Shown one piece after another: positions 33,000 to 41,348 of a stretch of DNA of 64,000 bases. Each line of letters starts with the position of its first letter. Position 1 is the stretch's first letter. The translations under genes were made by a program, and so were the position numbers. Under the pieces are notes generated by a model. It did not search any database. It saw only the letters and a program-made list of their open reading frames with translations, and had not been told where the DNA came from. This stretch comes from Spongiactinospora sp. TRM90649. Its GTDB lineage: Bacteria > Actinomycetota > Actinomycetes > Streptosporangiales > Streptosporangiaceae. The stretch is taken from positions 1-64,000 of the forward strand of contig NZ_JARLTC010000002.1 in assembly GCF_029382225.1 (NCBI RefSeq), read 5' to 3'.

Positions 33000-34376
33000 A
33001 TGACAGAGCAGCCCGGCCCGCAGCGCGTGCAGACCGTGCCCGCGCTGCTGGCGGCGGCGAAAGAGGGCGATCCCGACGCCGCACACCGGCTCGGGCGAAT
33101 CGCCCTGCTGGCCGGCGACAACCCTGGGGCGCGCGGCTGGTGGGAGTGGGCCGCCGAGATCGGCAACGCCGACAGCGCCTACAACCTGGGCATGTGGCAC
33201 GAGAAGCACGGCACCTTCGACCAGGCCCTGCGGTGGTACGAGAAGGCCGCCGCGCTCGGCGACGCCGAGGCCGCCGCCAACCTGGCCACCCTGCTGCTCG
33301 AACGGCGCGGCGACGTCCCCGCCGCGCGCTGGTGGTACGAGAACGCCGTGCGCAAGGGCTCCGTCCCCGCCGCCCGCAGGCTGGCCCTGATCTGCGAAGA
33401 CGCCGGCGAGCCCGGCAACGCCCGGCAGTGGCACCGCGAGGCGGCGCTGGGCGGCGACCCGTTCTCCGCCTTCGACCTGGGCTACCTCGCCTACGAGGCG
33501 GGCGAGGAAGACCGGGCGCTGCATTGGTGGGAGGTCGCCGCGCGCGAGGGCCACGCCGCCGCGGCGTGCGCCGTCGGGCTGCTGTCGCAGGCCACCGGCG
33601 ACCCCGACGGCGCGGAGGCGTTCTTCCGGCTCGCCGCCTCCGGCGACCACCCGGCCGCCGCCTCCTACCTCGGCGGCATCGCGCTGGCCCGTGGCGACCT
33701 GCGCACCGCGCGCGGCTGGTTCGAACGGGCCGCCGACGCGGGCCGGGTCGGCGACCAGCGGATGGCCGGGTTCGTCTGCGTCGAGCTGGGCGACGCCGCC
33801 TCCGCCACCCACTGGTTCGGCCGCGCGGCGGCGTGCGGCGACGCCGAGGCCGCGTTCAACCTCGGACTGCTGCTGATCGCCGAGGACGGCGACCTGCCCG
33901 GCGGGGAGCACTGGTTCCGCCAGGCCGCGCTCGGCGGCCACCACCCCGCCGCGCGCGAGCTGGGCACCCTGCTGGCGATGACGGGCGGTGCGGGCGACGC
34001 CGACGAGGCCGGGTCCTGGACGGCCGACATGCCGCCGCCCGCGCTCGGCCGGGTCGCCGACCCCGAACTGCTGGCCAGGGCGGAGCTGGCCTCCGCCGCC
34101 ACCGGCCGCCGGGGCGAGGTCCCGCTCGACCCGGGCGAACTCGTCGAGATCCTCGGCACCTGGGCGCAGATCACCCGCCATCTCCCCGCCCACGCCGACC
34201 CCGCCGCCTGGCTGAGCGGAGCCGCCGGAGAGCCCGAAGAACCCGTGGCCCGGCTCGCGGAGATCCGGGCGGTCCTGCTGCGACCGGGTTCCGCGCCGTG
34301 GCCCGCGGCCACCGAGATCGACGAGGCCGTCGCCACCGCCAGGCGACTGCGCTGGCGACTCGCCCCCGACTCTTGA
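33000..34376 (+). CDS. Sel1-like repeat (TPR) protein
   Basis: 458 residues from ATG 33000, preceded by GGGAGGGG. Roughly ten Sel1/TPR-type repeats of about 35 residues fill residues 20-340, each with signatures such as A-L-R-W-Y-E-K-A-A-A-L-G-D-A-E-A-A-A-N-L and A-R-G-W-F-E-R-A-A. The last 110 residues are a non-repeat helical tail. It has no signal peptide or membrane helix. Such scaffolds mediate protein-protein contacts; the partner is unknown. It stands alone after the two-component pair. Confidence 0.88.
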   Translation: MTEQPGPQRVQTVPALLAAAKEGDPDAAHRLGRIALLAGDNPGARGWWEWAAEIGNADSAYNLGMWHEKHGTFDQALRWYEKAAALGDAEAAANLATLLLERRGDVPAARWWYENAVRKGSVPAARRLALICEDAGEPGNARQWHREAALGGDPFSAFDLGYLAYEAGEEDRALHWWEVAAREGHAAAACAVGLLSQATGDPDGAEAFFRLAASGDHPAAASYLGGIALARGDLRTARGWFERAADAGRVGDQRMAGFVCVELGDAASATHWFGRAAACGDAEAAFNLGLLLIAEDGDLPGGEHWFRQAALGGHHPAARELGTLLAMTGGAGDADEAGSWTADMPPPALGRVADPELLARAELASAATGRRGEVPLDPGELVEILGTWAQITRHLPAHADPAAWLSGAAGEPEEPVARLAEIRAVLLRPGSAPWPAATEIDEAVATARRLRWRLAPDS

Positions 34377-34404
34377 CGTTGCTTCGCCTGGCTCGGCTCA
34401 GTGC

Positions 34405-35523
34405 TCAGGCGTTGGCCAGCACTTCGGCCGTGGGGGTCCATGGCAGGCCGTGGGCCTGGGCCACCGGCTCGCTGGTCAGACCGCCCGCGTGGGTGCTGAG
34501 CCCCAGCGCCAGCGAGGGGTCCGCGCGCAGCGCGTCCCGCCAGCCCAGGCCGGCGAGCTTGACCGCGTACGGCAGGGTCTGGTTGGTCAGCGCGTAGGTG
34601 GAGGTGTTGGCCACCGAACCCGGCATGTTCGCCACGCAGTAGAAGATCGAGTTGTGCACCCGGAACGTCGGATCCGCGTGGGTGGTGGGCCGGGAGTCCT
34701 CGAAGCAGCCGCCCTGGTCGATCGCGATGTCCACGAGTACCGAGCCCGGCTTCATCCGCGCCACCAGCTTGTTGGAGACCAGCGTCGGCGCCTTCGCCCC
34801 GGGAATCAGCACCGCCCCGATCACCAGATCGGCCGCGAGGACCTCCTGCTCCAGCGCGTACGCCGTGGAGACGACGGTCTTCAGCCGTCCCTGGTAGATG
34901 GCGTCGATCTCGCGCAGCCGGTCCACGTTGACGTCCAGGATCGTCACGTCGGCCCCCATGCCGACGGCGATCTGCGCCGCGTTGAGCCCGGACACGCCGC
35001 CGCCGATGATCACGAACTTGGCCGGGGCCACGCCGGGCACGCCGCCCGGCAGCACGCCGCGACCGCCGTTGAAGCGCATCAGGTTGTAGGCACCGACCTG
35101 CGGGGCCAGCCGTCCGGCGACCTCCGACATGGGGGCGAGCAGCGGCAGCGCCCGGCCGACCTGGACCGTCTCGTAGGCGATCGAGGTCACCCCCCGGTCG
35201 AGGAGCGCGTCGGTGCAGGGACGCGACGCGGCCAGGTGCAGGTAGGTGAAGAGCACCTGGCCGTCGCGCATCCGCGGATACTCCTCGGCGATGGGCTCCT
35301 TCACCTTGAGGATCATCTCGCCCTGCGCCCAGACCTCGTCGGCCGAGTCGAGGATCTTCGCCCCCGCGCCCAGATAGTCCTCGTCGGGGATGTGCGAGCC
35401 CTGGCCCGCGTCGCGCTGCACGTAGACCTCGTGTCCGTGGCGTACCAGTTCGTGGGCGCCCGCTGGGGTGAGGGCGACGCGGTACTCATGGTTTTTGACC
35501 TCGGCGGGGACACCGATCTTCAT
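34405..35523 (-). CDS. ald: Alanine dehydrogenase
   Basis: 372 residues, full length, from ATG 35523 with GAAAGGA upstream. The family N-terminus [20 protein letters not shown] is present, with Lys75 (L-K-V-K-E-P) and His96 (Y-L-H-L) in the active site and the NAD motif [10 protein letters not shown]. It interconverts L-alanine and pyruvate with NAD(H). It lies 55 bp downstream of a ruined aminotransferase gene on the same strand, which may once have shared its promoter. Confidence 0.95.
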   Translation of the reverse strand: MKIGVPAEVKNHEYRVALTPAGAHELVRHGHEVYVQRDAGQGSHIPDEDYLGAGAKILDSADEVWAQGEMILKVKEPIAEEYPRMRDGQVLFTYLHLAASRPCTDALLDRGVTSIAYETVQVGRALPLLAPMSEVAGRLAPQVGAYNLMRFNGGRGVLPGGVPGVAPAKFVIIGGGVSGLNAAQIAVGMGADVTILDVNVDRLREIDAIYQGRLKTVVSTAYALEQEVLAADLVIGAVLIPGAKAPTLVSNKLVARMKPGSVLVDIAIDQGGCFEDSRPTTHADPTFRVHNSIFYCVANMPGSVANTSTYALTNQTLPYAVKLAGLGWRDALRADPSLALGLSTHAGGLTSEPVAQAHGLPWTPTAEVLANA

Positions 35524-35578
35524 GGTGGTCCTTTCGTGGGCTGCTGCGGCCGTGCCCCGTTGCGCGAGCCGCAGAGAA

Positions 35579-36275
35579 CTAGAGGCGGTCCCACGCCTCG
35601 CGGAGCACCCGGCGCAGAATCTCCCCGATCGCACCGAACTCCTGGGGACCGCAGATCAGTGGTCGCCGAACGCCTCCGGCGACATCCCGGGCACGCCGGT
35701 GATCTCGTCCGCCCGGTAGTGGTTGGTGTTCGGCACGTGGACCGTGCCGGGCACCAGCGGTTCGAAGACCTCCTTGAACGCCGGGATGCCGGTGATCGAC
35801 AGCGCCCCGTGCGGAGTGCCGTGGTAGGCGATCCGGCGACTGATCACCTTGTGCTTGAGCGGCTTGCCGACGGCCTTGAAGTACTGCTTGGCCAGCTTCC
35901 ACGCCGACTCGACGGCCTCGCCGCCGCCGGTGGTGAAGAAGACCCGGTTCAGCTCGCCCGGGGTCAGCTCCGCCAGGCGTGCCGCCAGCTCGGCCGCCCT
36001 CGGGTGCGCGTGCGACCACAGCGGGAAGTACGCGAGTTCCCCCGCCTGCTTGGCGGCGGCCTCGGCCAGTTCGGACCGGCCGTGGCCCACCTGGACCACG
36101 AACAGCCCGGCCAGGCCGTCGAGATACCGCTTACCGTGGAGGTCGTATATATAGGCGCCCCGCCACGCACGATGATCGGGGCTTCGTCGACGCCGTGCCT
36201 GGTGAAGTGCAGCCAGAGGTTGTCCTGCGCGGCCGCGCGCACCGCCGCCGCGTCGGTGTTCCCGTGGTGCGTCAT
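35579..36275 (-). pseudogene. Class III aminotransferase, frameshifted with internal deletion
   Basis: Three pieces of one protein lie in three frames. From ATG 36275 comes M-T-H-H-G-N-T-D-A-A-A-V up to a G-run at 36158-36161 that has lost one base. The second piece is A-Y-I-Y-D-L-H-G-K-R-Y-L-D-G-L-A-G-L through F-F-T-T-G-G-G-E-A-V-E-S-A-W-K-L and P-N-T-N-H-Y-R, to a TGA at 35656. The third is a typical C-terminal tail, L-I-C-G-P-Q-E-F-G-A-I-G-E-I-L-R-R-V-L, ending at 35579. Family members are about 450 residues; here the middle, including the PLP-binding Lys, is deleted. It cannot encode an active enzyme. Confidence 0.88.
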
Positions 36276-36384
36276 ACCGGTCTTTCCTTGGTCGGTGGAG
36301 CACTACACAGTGTGCATGGCGGCCATAGCCTTGCCAAGCGAAAGCGTAGTGACAGAGTGCAAGAACTTCGGTAATCGTTGTTTC

Positions 36385-36422
36385 TACATGTAATAGCTAC
36401 GAAATCCGCGCGCCCATTTCGT
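36385..36422. promoter_or_regulatory. AT-rich dyads between aminotransferase remnant and M20 gene
   Basis: TACATGTA (36385-36392) is a perfect 8-bp palindrome. ACGAAAT (36399-36405) mirrors ATTTCGT (36416-36422) across a 10-base spacer. The stretch is much richer in A+T than its surroundings and lies between divergent starts at 36275 and 36566, as an operator region would. Confidence 0.4.
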
Positions 36423-36565
36423 CGCGCAACGGACCCGGTGACCTACCCGCGGTGAGGTGGGCAACCCCTCGGGGCCACCTGTGATCCAATAGGCCGATAA
36501 AGCACAGCGGACCGAACGACCAAGGCCGGCTGACCCAGATTTCCGTTCCGACTCGGGGAGACGTC

Positions 36566-37918
36566 GTGACTCCTGACCAGATCGAAGGGGCCGTCGCCGC
36601 CGGCATGCCCCAAGCCGTCGAAGACCTCAGGCGCCTCGTCGCCATTCCGTCGGTGGCCTTCCCCGGCCACCCCGAGGAGCCCGTCCACGCCGCCGCCGCG
36701 CTGGTCGAGGAACTGCTGCGCGGCGCGGGCCTGCCCGTCGTCCGGCAGATCCCGGTCGAGGGCAGCTTCCCCGCCGTCTACGCCGAGGCCCCCGCCCCGC
36801 CCGGCGCGCCGACCGTGCTGCTGTACGCGCACTACGACGTGCAGCCCGCGGGCGACCTGGCCAAGTGGAAGACCGCCCCCTTCGAGCCCACCCTGATCGA
36901 CGGCGACCTGTACGGCAGGGGCGCGGCCGACGACAAATCCGGCGTCATCTCCCACGTCGCCGCGCTGCGGGCCTTCGACGGCCGGTTCCCGGTCGGCGTC
37001 AAGGTCATCATCGAGGGCCAGGAGGAGTACGCGGGCGAGCGCCTTGAGGCGTTCGTCGAGCGCAACCCCGACCTGCTGCGCGCCGACGCCATCGTGGTCG
37101 CCGACACCGGCAACCAGCGCCTCGGCGACCCGTCCGTCACCACGTCGCTGCGCGGCATGGGGGGCTTCACCGTCGAGGTCCGCACGCTACGCGAGTCGCT
37201 GCACAGCGGCCAGTTCGGCGGCGTCGCCCCGGACGCCCTCGCCGCCCTGGTCCGCATGCTCGCGGCCGTCCACGACGACAACGGCGACATCCGCGTCCCG
37301 GGGCTGCCCAGGGGCACGTTCCTCGGCACCGGCCCGTCCGAGGACGACTTCCGGGCGACGGCCGGCGTGCTCGACGGGCTCGCACTGGTCGGCTCCGGGT
37401 CGGTGGCCGACCGCCTGTGGGCCTCCTACGCGGTGACGGTCACCGGCATCGACGCGCCGTCCGTCGCGCACGCCATCAACGCGGTCCAGCCGTCCGCCCG
37501 GGCGAGGGTCACCGTCCGCGTGCCCCCGGCCGGAGACCCGAGGGCCACCGTCGACGCGGTCACCGACTTCCTCCGCCAGGTCGCCCCCTGGGGCGTCCAG
37601 GTCTCCTTCTCCGACATGGTCTTCGGCACCGGCTTCCTCGCCGACTCCGGCGGCCGCGCCCGCACCGCCCTCGACAAGGCCATGGAACGCGCCTACGGCC
37701 GCCCACCCCGCGACATCGGCGCCGGCGGCTCCATCCCCCTGGTCTCCACCCTGGTCAAACAGTTCCCCGCCGCCGAAATCCTCCTCTTCGGCGCCGAAGA
37801 CGACGACGCCGCCATCCACGCCCCAAACGAACGCCTCAACCTCGAAGAACTCCGCCGCACCGCCACCACCGAGGCCCTCTTCCTCCACCAATACGCCACC
37901 ACAGCCACCACCCCCTAA
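36566..37918 (+). CDS. M20 family metallopeptidase (dipeptidase)
   Basis: 450 residues from a GTG preceded by GGGGAG. Metal ligands and catalytic residues are all in place: His89 and Asp91 in Y-A-H-Y-D-V-Q-P, Asp122 in G-A-A-D-D-K-S-G, Glu153/154 in E-G-Q-E-E-Y and Asp180 in A-D-T-G-N. The interrupting dimerisation domain is present. No signal peptide, so it is a cytoplasmic di-/oligopeptide or N-acyl amino-acid hydrolase. Transcription probably ends at the hairpin 8 bp after its stop. Confidence 0.93.
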   Translation: MTPDQIEGAVAAGMPQAVEDLRRLVAIPSVAFPGHPEEPVHAAAALVEELLRGAGLPVVRQIPVEGSFPAVYAEAPAPPGAPTVLLYAHYDVQPAGDLAKWKTAPFEPTLIDGDLYGRGAADDKSGVISHVAALRAFDGRFPVGVKVIIEGQEEYAGERLEAFVERNPDLLRADAIVVADTGNQRLGDPSVTTSLRGMGGFTVEVRTLRESLHSGQFGGVAPDALAALVRMLAAVHDDNGDIRVPGLPRGTFLGTGPSEDDFRATAGVLDGLALVGSGSVADRLWASYAVTVTGIDAPSVAHAINAVQPSARARVTVRVPPAGDPRATVDAVTDFLRQVAPWGVQVSFSDMVFGTGFLADSGGRARTALDKAMERAYGRPPRDIGAGGSIPLVSTLVKQFPAAEILLFGAEDDDAAIHAPNERLNLEELRRTATTEALFLHQYATTATTP

Positions 37919-37925
37919 CAACCCC

Positions 37926-37954
37926 GGTGCCCCCGCCCCTCGGGCGGGGGCACC
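37926..37954 (+). terminator. GC-rich hairpin terminator
   Basis: A perfect 13-bp stem (GGTGCCCCCGCCC and its complement) with a 3-base loop, immediately after the peptidase stop. No U-tract follows. Confidence 0.8.
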
Positions 37955-38173
37955 ACAGCGGGCGTCGGCCGGCTCCGGAGGACTTCCCGGGGGCTCCGCC
38001 GTTTCCGCGGCGGCTTCGGCCTCCGGTCGCCAATGACACCACGATCGGTGATGTGGCCGGGGACGGCGGCTTTCCCGCCGCCGGGTTCGAGGATCGCGTC
38101 AGGTCGTGGGCCATGGCCACCGTCGCGGCGTGGTCGGCCGGGGAATCGGGCGCGCACGTGTAATCCAGGTGGG

Positions 38174-38566
38174 TCATTCGCCTTCGGCCGGCGGTCGGCC
38201 GGGGAAGACCTTGAGGGTGAGCGCGTGTACCTCCCGGTCGAGATGTTCGATCTTGTCCATTCGCCGATCCAGCCCGCTCAGCCGGTGATCCACGGTGTCG
38301 AAGCGAGCGTTCATCTCGCCTCTCAGGCCGTTCATCTTGGCGTCCATCGCCGCGAACTTGGCGTCCATCGCGTCGAACTTGGCGTCTATCGCGGTGAACT
38401 TGGCGTCCACGCCGCTGAATCGTGCGTCGATTGCGGCGAAGTGGCCGGACATTTCTGCTCTTAATGCACTGAATTCGGTCTTCATTGTGCGGACGACCAG
38501 ACCGACCACTGTGAGCAGGGTCGTCGCCAGGGTGGCGATCGTCGCCCAGACCTGCGCCATGGACAC
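38174..38566 (-). CDS. Membrane-anchored coiled-coil protein
   Basis: 130 residues from a GTG at 38566 with AAGGAG 8 bases upstream; an ATG two codons later is possible. One N-terminal helix (V-W-A-T-I-A-T-L-A-T-T-L-L-T-V-V-G-L-V-V) precedes a long coiled coil of strict heptads of the type A-I-D-A-K-F. The heptads are encoded by 21-bp DNA repeats. A short soluble tail follows. It is probably an oligomeric membrane-tethered rod; the function is not known. Confidence 0.75.
   Translation of the reverse strand: MSMAQVWATIATLATTLLTVVGLVVRTMKTEFSALRAEMSGHFAAIDARFSGVDAKFTAIDAKFDAMDAKFAAMDAKMNGLRGEMNARFDTVDHRLSGLDRRMDKIEHLDREVHALTLKVFPGRPPAEGE
38331..38435 (-). repeat. Five 21-bp tandem repeats encoding heptads
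   Basis: Units begin at 38331, 38352, 38373, 38394 and 38415 and share a core read on the + strand as AACTTGGCGTCCATCGC with increasing divergence to the right. Each unit equals one coiled-coil heptad, so the rod could change length by slippage without losing register. Confidence 0.85.
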
Positions 38567-38653
38567 CAGGGTAGCTCCTTGCTCTCGCTCTGGTCATCTG
38601 TGGCTACCAAGAGTCACACGAAGGTCAAGTCGTCGTCGCCGCCGAACGGGATT

Positions 38654-38684
38654 CTGTGGACAACCGGCCGCAGGCCGTCCACAG
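38654..38684. repeat. Inverted pair of DnaA-box-like words
   Basis: CTGTGGAC (38654-38661) mirrors GTCCACAG (38677-38684). The left copy with flanking bases reads TTGTCCACA on the reverse strand, identical to the high-GC actinobacterial DnaA box; the right copy is a partial match. It lies just upstream of the RarD-like gene. Confidence 0.4.
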
Positions 38685-38707
38685 GTGGGGTGGTTAGGGT
38701 GAGGGAG

Positions 38708-39643
38708 ATGTCTGAGGCGCGGCGGGGGTTGCTGCTCGGAGGTTCGGCGTACGCGTTGTGGGGGCTCTCCGCCCTCTACTGGCCGTTGGTGGAGCCCACC
38801 GGGCCGGTGGAGATCATGGCGTTGCGGGCACTGTGGTCGCTGGTGGCGATCATGGTGCTGGTGAGCGCGATGGGCCGCTGGCGGCGGGCCTGGCGGCTGG
38901 CGCGCGGGGCGCGCACGCTGGCGCTGCTCGCCGCGGCCGGGACGCTCACCGCGGTCAACTGGGCGATGTTCATCTACGCCGTGATGAACGGCCAGGTCGT
39001 GGAGGCGTCGCTGGGCTACTTCATCACTCCGCTGGTGAGCGTGGCCTTCGGGGTGATCGTGTTCCGGGAGCGGCTGCGGCGGTGGCAGTGGGCGGCGATC
39101 GCGCTCGGCGCGGCCACCGTGCTGATCCTCTCCGTCGACTACGGCAGGCCGCCGTGGATCGCGCTCGGCCTGGCGGTCACCTTCGGCACCTACGGCCTGA
39201 TCAAGAAGCACCTCAACGCGGGCGCGGCCGAGAGCCTGCTGGTGGAGACGGCGATCCTCTTCCCGTTCGCCCTGGTCTACACGCTGGTGCTGCAGTTCAC
39301 GGGTAACGCGACCTTCGGCCATGTCTCGGCGGCGAACACCGCGCTCGGCATCGGATCCGGCCTGGTGATGCTGCTGCCCGTGCTGCTGTTCAGCGCCGCC
39401 GCCACCCGCGTGCCGCTCACCACTATCGGACTGTTGCAGTACATCGAGCCCGCCGTGCAGTTCCTCATCGGGCTGCTGGTCTTCCACGAGGAGATGCCGG
39501 GCCCGCGCTGGGCGGGGTTCGCGCTGCTGTGGGCGGCGCTGGCCGTACTGGCCGTGGACGGCCTGCGCGCACGGAGACGCGCGTCCACCTCCGCCGTCGC
39601 CGGGACGGCGGAGGGCTACGACCTCAGGGCCCCCTCGCCCTGA
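38708..39643 (+). CDS. rarD: RarD/EamA-type drug/metabolite transporter
   Basis: 311 residues with about ten membrane helices in two EamA halves. RarD-specific signatures are A-Y-A-L-W-G-L-S-A-L-Y-W-P near the start, N-W-A-M-F-I-Y-A-V, E-A-S-L-G-Y-F-I-T-P-L-V-S-V and Q-Y-I-E-P-A-V-Q-F-L near the end. The ATG at 38708 is preceded by GAGGGAG. The substrate is unknown. It converges on the LysR remnant. Confidence 0.9.
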   Translation: MSEARRGLLLGGSAYALWGLSALYWPLVEPTGPVEIMALRALWSLVAIMVLVSAMGRWRRAWRLARGARTLALLAAAGTLTAVNWAMFIYAVMNGQVVEASLGYFITPLVSVAFGVIVFRERLRRWQWAAIALGAATVLILSVDYGRPPWIALGLAVTFGTYGLIKKHLNAGAAESLLVETAILFPFALVYTLVLQFTGNATFGHVSAANTALGIGSGLVMLLPVLLFSAAATRVPLTTIGLLQYIEPAVQFLIGLLVFHEEMPGPRWAGFALLWAALAVLAVDGLRARRRASTSAVAGTAEGYDLRAPSP

Positions 39644-39649
39644 GCGGTG

Positions 39650-39972
39650 GTGGGGACGAGGCTGGTCGTCGGTGAGGCGGGTCAGGCGGATCGCCTGGTC
39701 CTCCGGGGCCGTGTCGGCGTACCGGAAGATGACCGCCACGTCCACGTAGCCCGCGCGCAGCATGCGCAGCGCCTCGCGAGGAGCCGCCCGGCCTCGGCGA
39801 GGCGGATGCCCCGCCCGGCGCGCTGCACGAGTTTGGCGCCGGTCTCGGCCTCCAGCCGGGCCAGGTGGTGCCTGACCGATGGCTATGAGTAGTGCAGCTC
39901 TTTGGCCGCGGCAGTGACGGATCGGGTCCTGGCCACCGCCACCAGCACGCGAAGCCGCACCATATCCAGCAT
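39650..39972 (-). pseudogene. LysR family regulator, amber codon plus deletion
   Basis: From ATG 39972 the reverse strand reads M-L-D-M-V-R-L-R-V-L-V-A-V-A-R-T-R-S-V-T-A-A-A-K-E-L-H-Y-S, then TAG at 39885-39883, then P-S-V-R-H-H-L-A-R-L-E-A-E-T-G-A. The stop sits where LysR proteins have Gln (CAG to TAG). After about 39780 the frame changes and the sequence jumps to a mid-effector-domain piece (G-Y-V-D-V-A-V-I-F-R-Y), so most of the protein is deleted. It lies divergently 75 bp from the cupin gene, the usual LysR/target arrangement. Confidence 0.85.
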
Positions 39973-40047
39973 TCATCAAAGATATCTATGGAACCTCTTG
40001 TATTTCCGCATTAGACGGCATGTACCAGGCGTGGCCACCCTGGAGAC

Positions 40048-40584
40048 ATGAGCGACGTCATGAGCGCGAACCGTCCCGCCGTCGCACGCCTGGCTACGGA
40101 CGTCCGCAGGATCGTGGCACGCGGCCTCGTATCGGCCGACACGGCACAGGCCGTCGCGGACCTCCTGAGCCGGCGCGCGCTTGGCGCGCGCGACCTCCTC
40201 ACCGAGGAGGAACGCCAAGGAGATCCGGATGGATATGCCTCCTATGTCCTGTATTCGCATCCCGACTTCTCCATCGCCGGAGTGGTGTGGCGTCCCGGCC
40301 AGGTGACCGTGATCCACGACCACGTCGCCTGGTGCGCCTTCGGGGTGCTCAGCGGGATCGAGCACGAGACGCTCTACCGGCTCGACGGCGACCGCCTGGT
40401 GGAGACCCGCGAGGTGGACAACCTGCCGGGCGACTCGAACGGCTTCGCCCCGCCGGGCGACATCCACATGGTCCGCAACACCAGCCGGGAGGTGGGCGTC
40501 TCGGTGCACGTCTACGGCGCGGACCTGGCCCGTCTCGGCAGCAGCGTCCGCCGTACCTACGACCTGCCCGTGACGACCGCCTAG
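40048..40584 (+). CDS. Cysteine-dioxygenase-like cupin
   Basis: 178 residues. The cupin fold carries a three-His iron site: His90 and His92 in V-I-H-D-H-V-A-W-C-A-F-G-V and His140 in G-D-I-H-M-V-R-N. It resembles bacterial thiol dioxygenases that oxidise cysteine or 3-mercaptopropionate to sulfinates with Fe(II) and O2; the exact thiol cannot be assigned. Its probable LysR regulator upstream is destroyed. The 3' end overlaps the convergent dprE2-like gene by 4 bp. Confidence 0.85.
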   Translation: MSDVMSANRPAVARLATDVRRIVARGLVSADTAQAVADLLSRRALGARDLLTEEERQGDPDGYASYVLYSHPDFSIAGVVWRPGQVTVIHDHVAWCAFGVLSGIEHETLYRLDGDRLVETREVDNLPGDSNGFAPPGDIHMVRNTSREVGVSVHVYGADLARLGSSVRRTYDLPVTTA

Positions 40585-41348
40585 CGGGGCAGCCGGCGCC
40601 ACAGCGGGCGCGGCAGCAGGCGCATCACGCCGAACACCGGCCCGAGGGCCGACGGCACCCACACGGGTGAGGCGCGCCTCGCCCGCAGGGCGGCGACGAC
40701 GGCGTCCGCGACCTGACCCGGCGTGCTGGACAGCGGCGCGGGCGTGAGACCCCGTGTCATCCGGCCGCGCACGAAGCCGGGGCGCACGATCAGCACGCTC
40801 GCGCCCGAGCCGTGCAGGGCGTCCCTGAGCCCCTGCGCGAACCCGTCGAGCCCGGCCTTGGAGGCGCCGTAGACGAAGTTGGCCTTGCGCACCCGTACGC
40901 CCGCCACGGAGGAGAGCACGACCAGCGTGCCGTGGCCCTGCTCGCGGAGCCTGCGCGCGGCGGCGAGCCCGGCCGACACGTGGCCCGCGAAGTTGACCAT
41001 GACGGATCCGGCGGCGGACGCCGGGTCGGCGTCGTAGGCCCGCTGGCTGCCCAGCACGCCGAAGGCCCCGATCACGACGTCGAGGTCGCCGACGAGCCGG
41101 GCCGCGGTCTCGATCACGTCGGCGTGCGTCTCGGGCCGCGACGCGTCGAACTCCACGACGTGCACCTCAGCGGGCATGCCGTTCAAGACCAGGCCGTCCG
41201 GAACGGCGCCGTCCCGACCGGCGTCGCGTACGGCGAGCACCACCTTGCGCGCGCCGCCGCGCACCAGCCGCTCCACGATCGCCAGCCCGATCTCGCTGCG
41301 CCCGCCGAGCAGCAGCACGGTGTCCACCCCGCCGAGAGCGTTCCTCAC
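40581..41348 (-). CDS. dprE2: DprE2-like decaprenylphosphoryl-2-keto-ribose reductase
   Basis: 255-residue short-chain dehydrogenase from a GTG at 41348. The cofactor motif G-G-R-S-E-I-G is at 15-21, with L-S-S-V-A-G and the catalytic Y-G-A-S-K. Immediate linkage to a DprE1 homologue, with a 4-bp GTGA overlap, identifies it as the NADH-dependent partner that reduces the 2-keto intermediate to decaprenylphosphoryl-arabinose. It acts at the membrane. It is the last gene of the UbiA-DprE1-DprE2 run. Confidence 0.88.
   Translation of the reverse strand: MRNALGGVDTVLLLGGRSEIGLAIVERLVRGGARKVVLAVRDAGRDGAVPDGLVLNGMPAEVHVVEFDASRPETHADVIETAARLVGDLDVVIGAFGVLGSQRAYDADPASAAGSVMVNFAGHVSAGLAAARRLREQGHGTLVVLSSVAGVRVRKANFVYGASKAGLDGFAQGLRDALHGSGASVLIVRPGFVRGRMTRGLTPAPLSSTPGQVADAVVAALRARRASPVWVPSALGPVFGVMRLLPRPLWRRLPR

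Noticed and set aside
34450-36393. 647-codon open frame opposite alanine dehydrogenase and the aminotransferase remnant
   Set aside because: It is antisense to a clear ald gene and has shadow-like composition with no motif.
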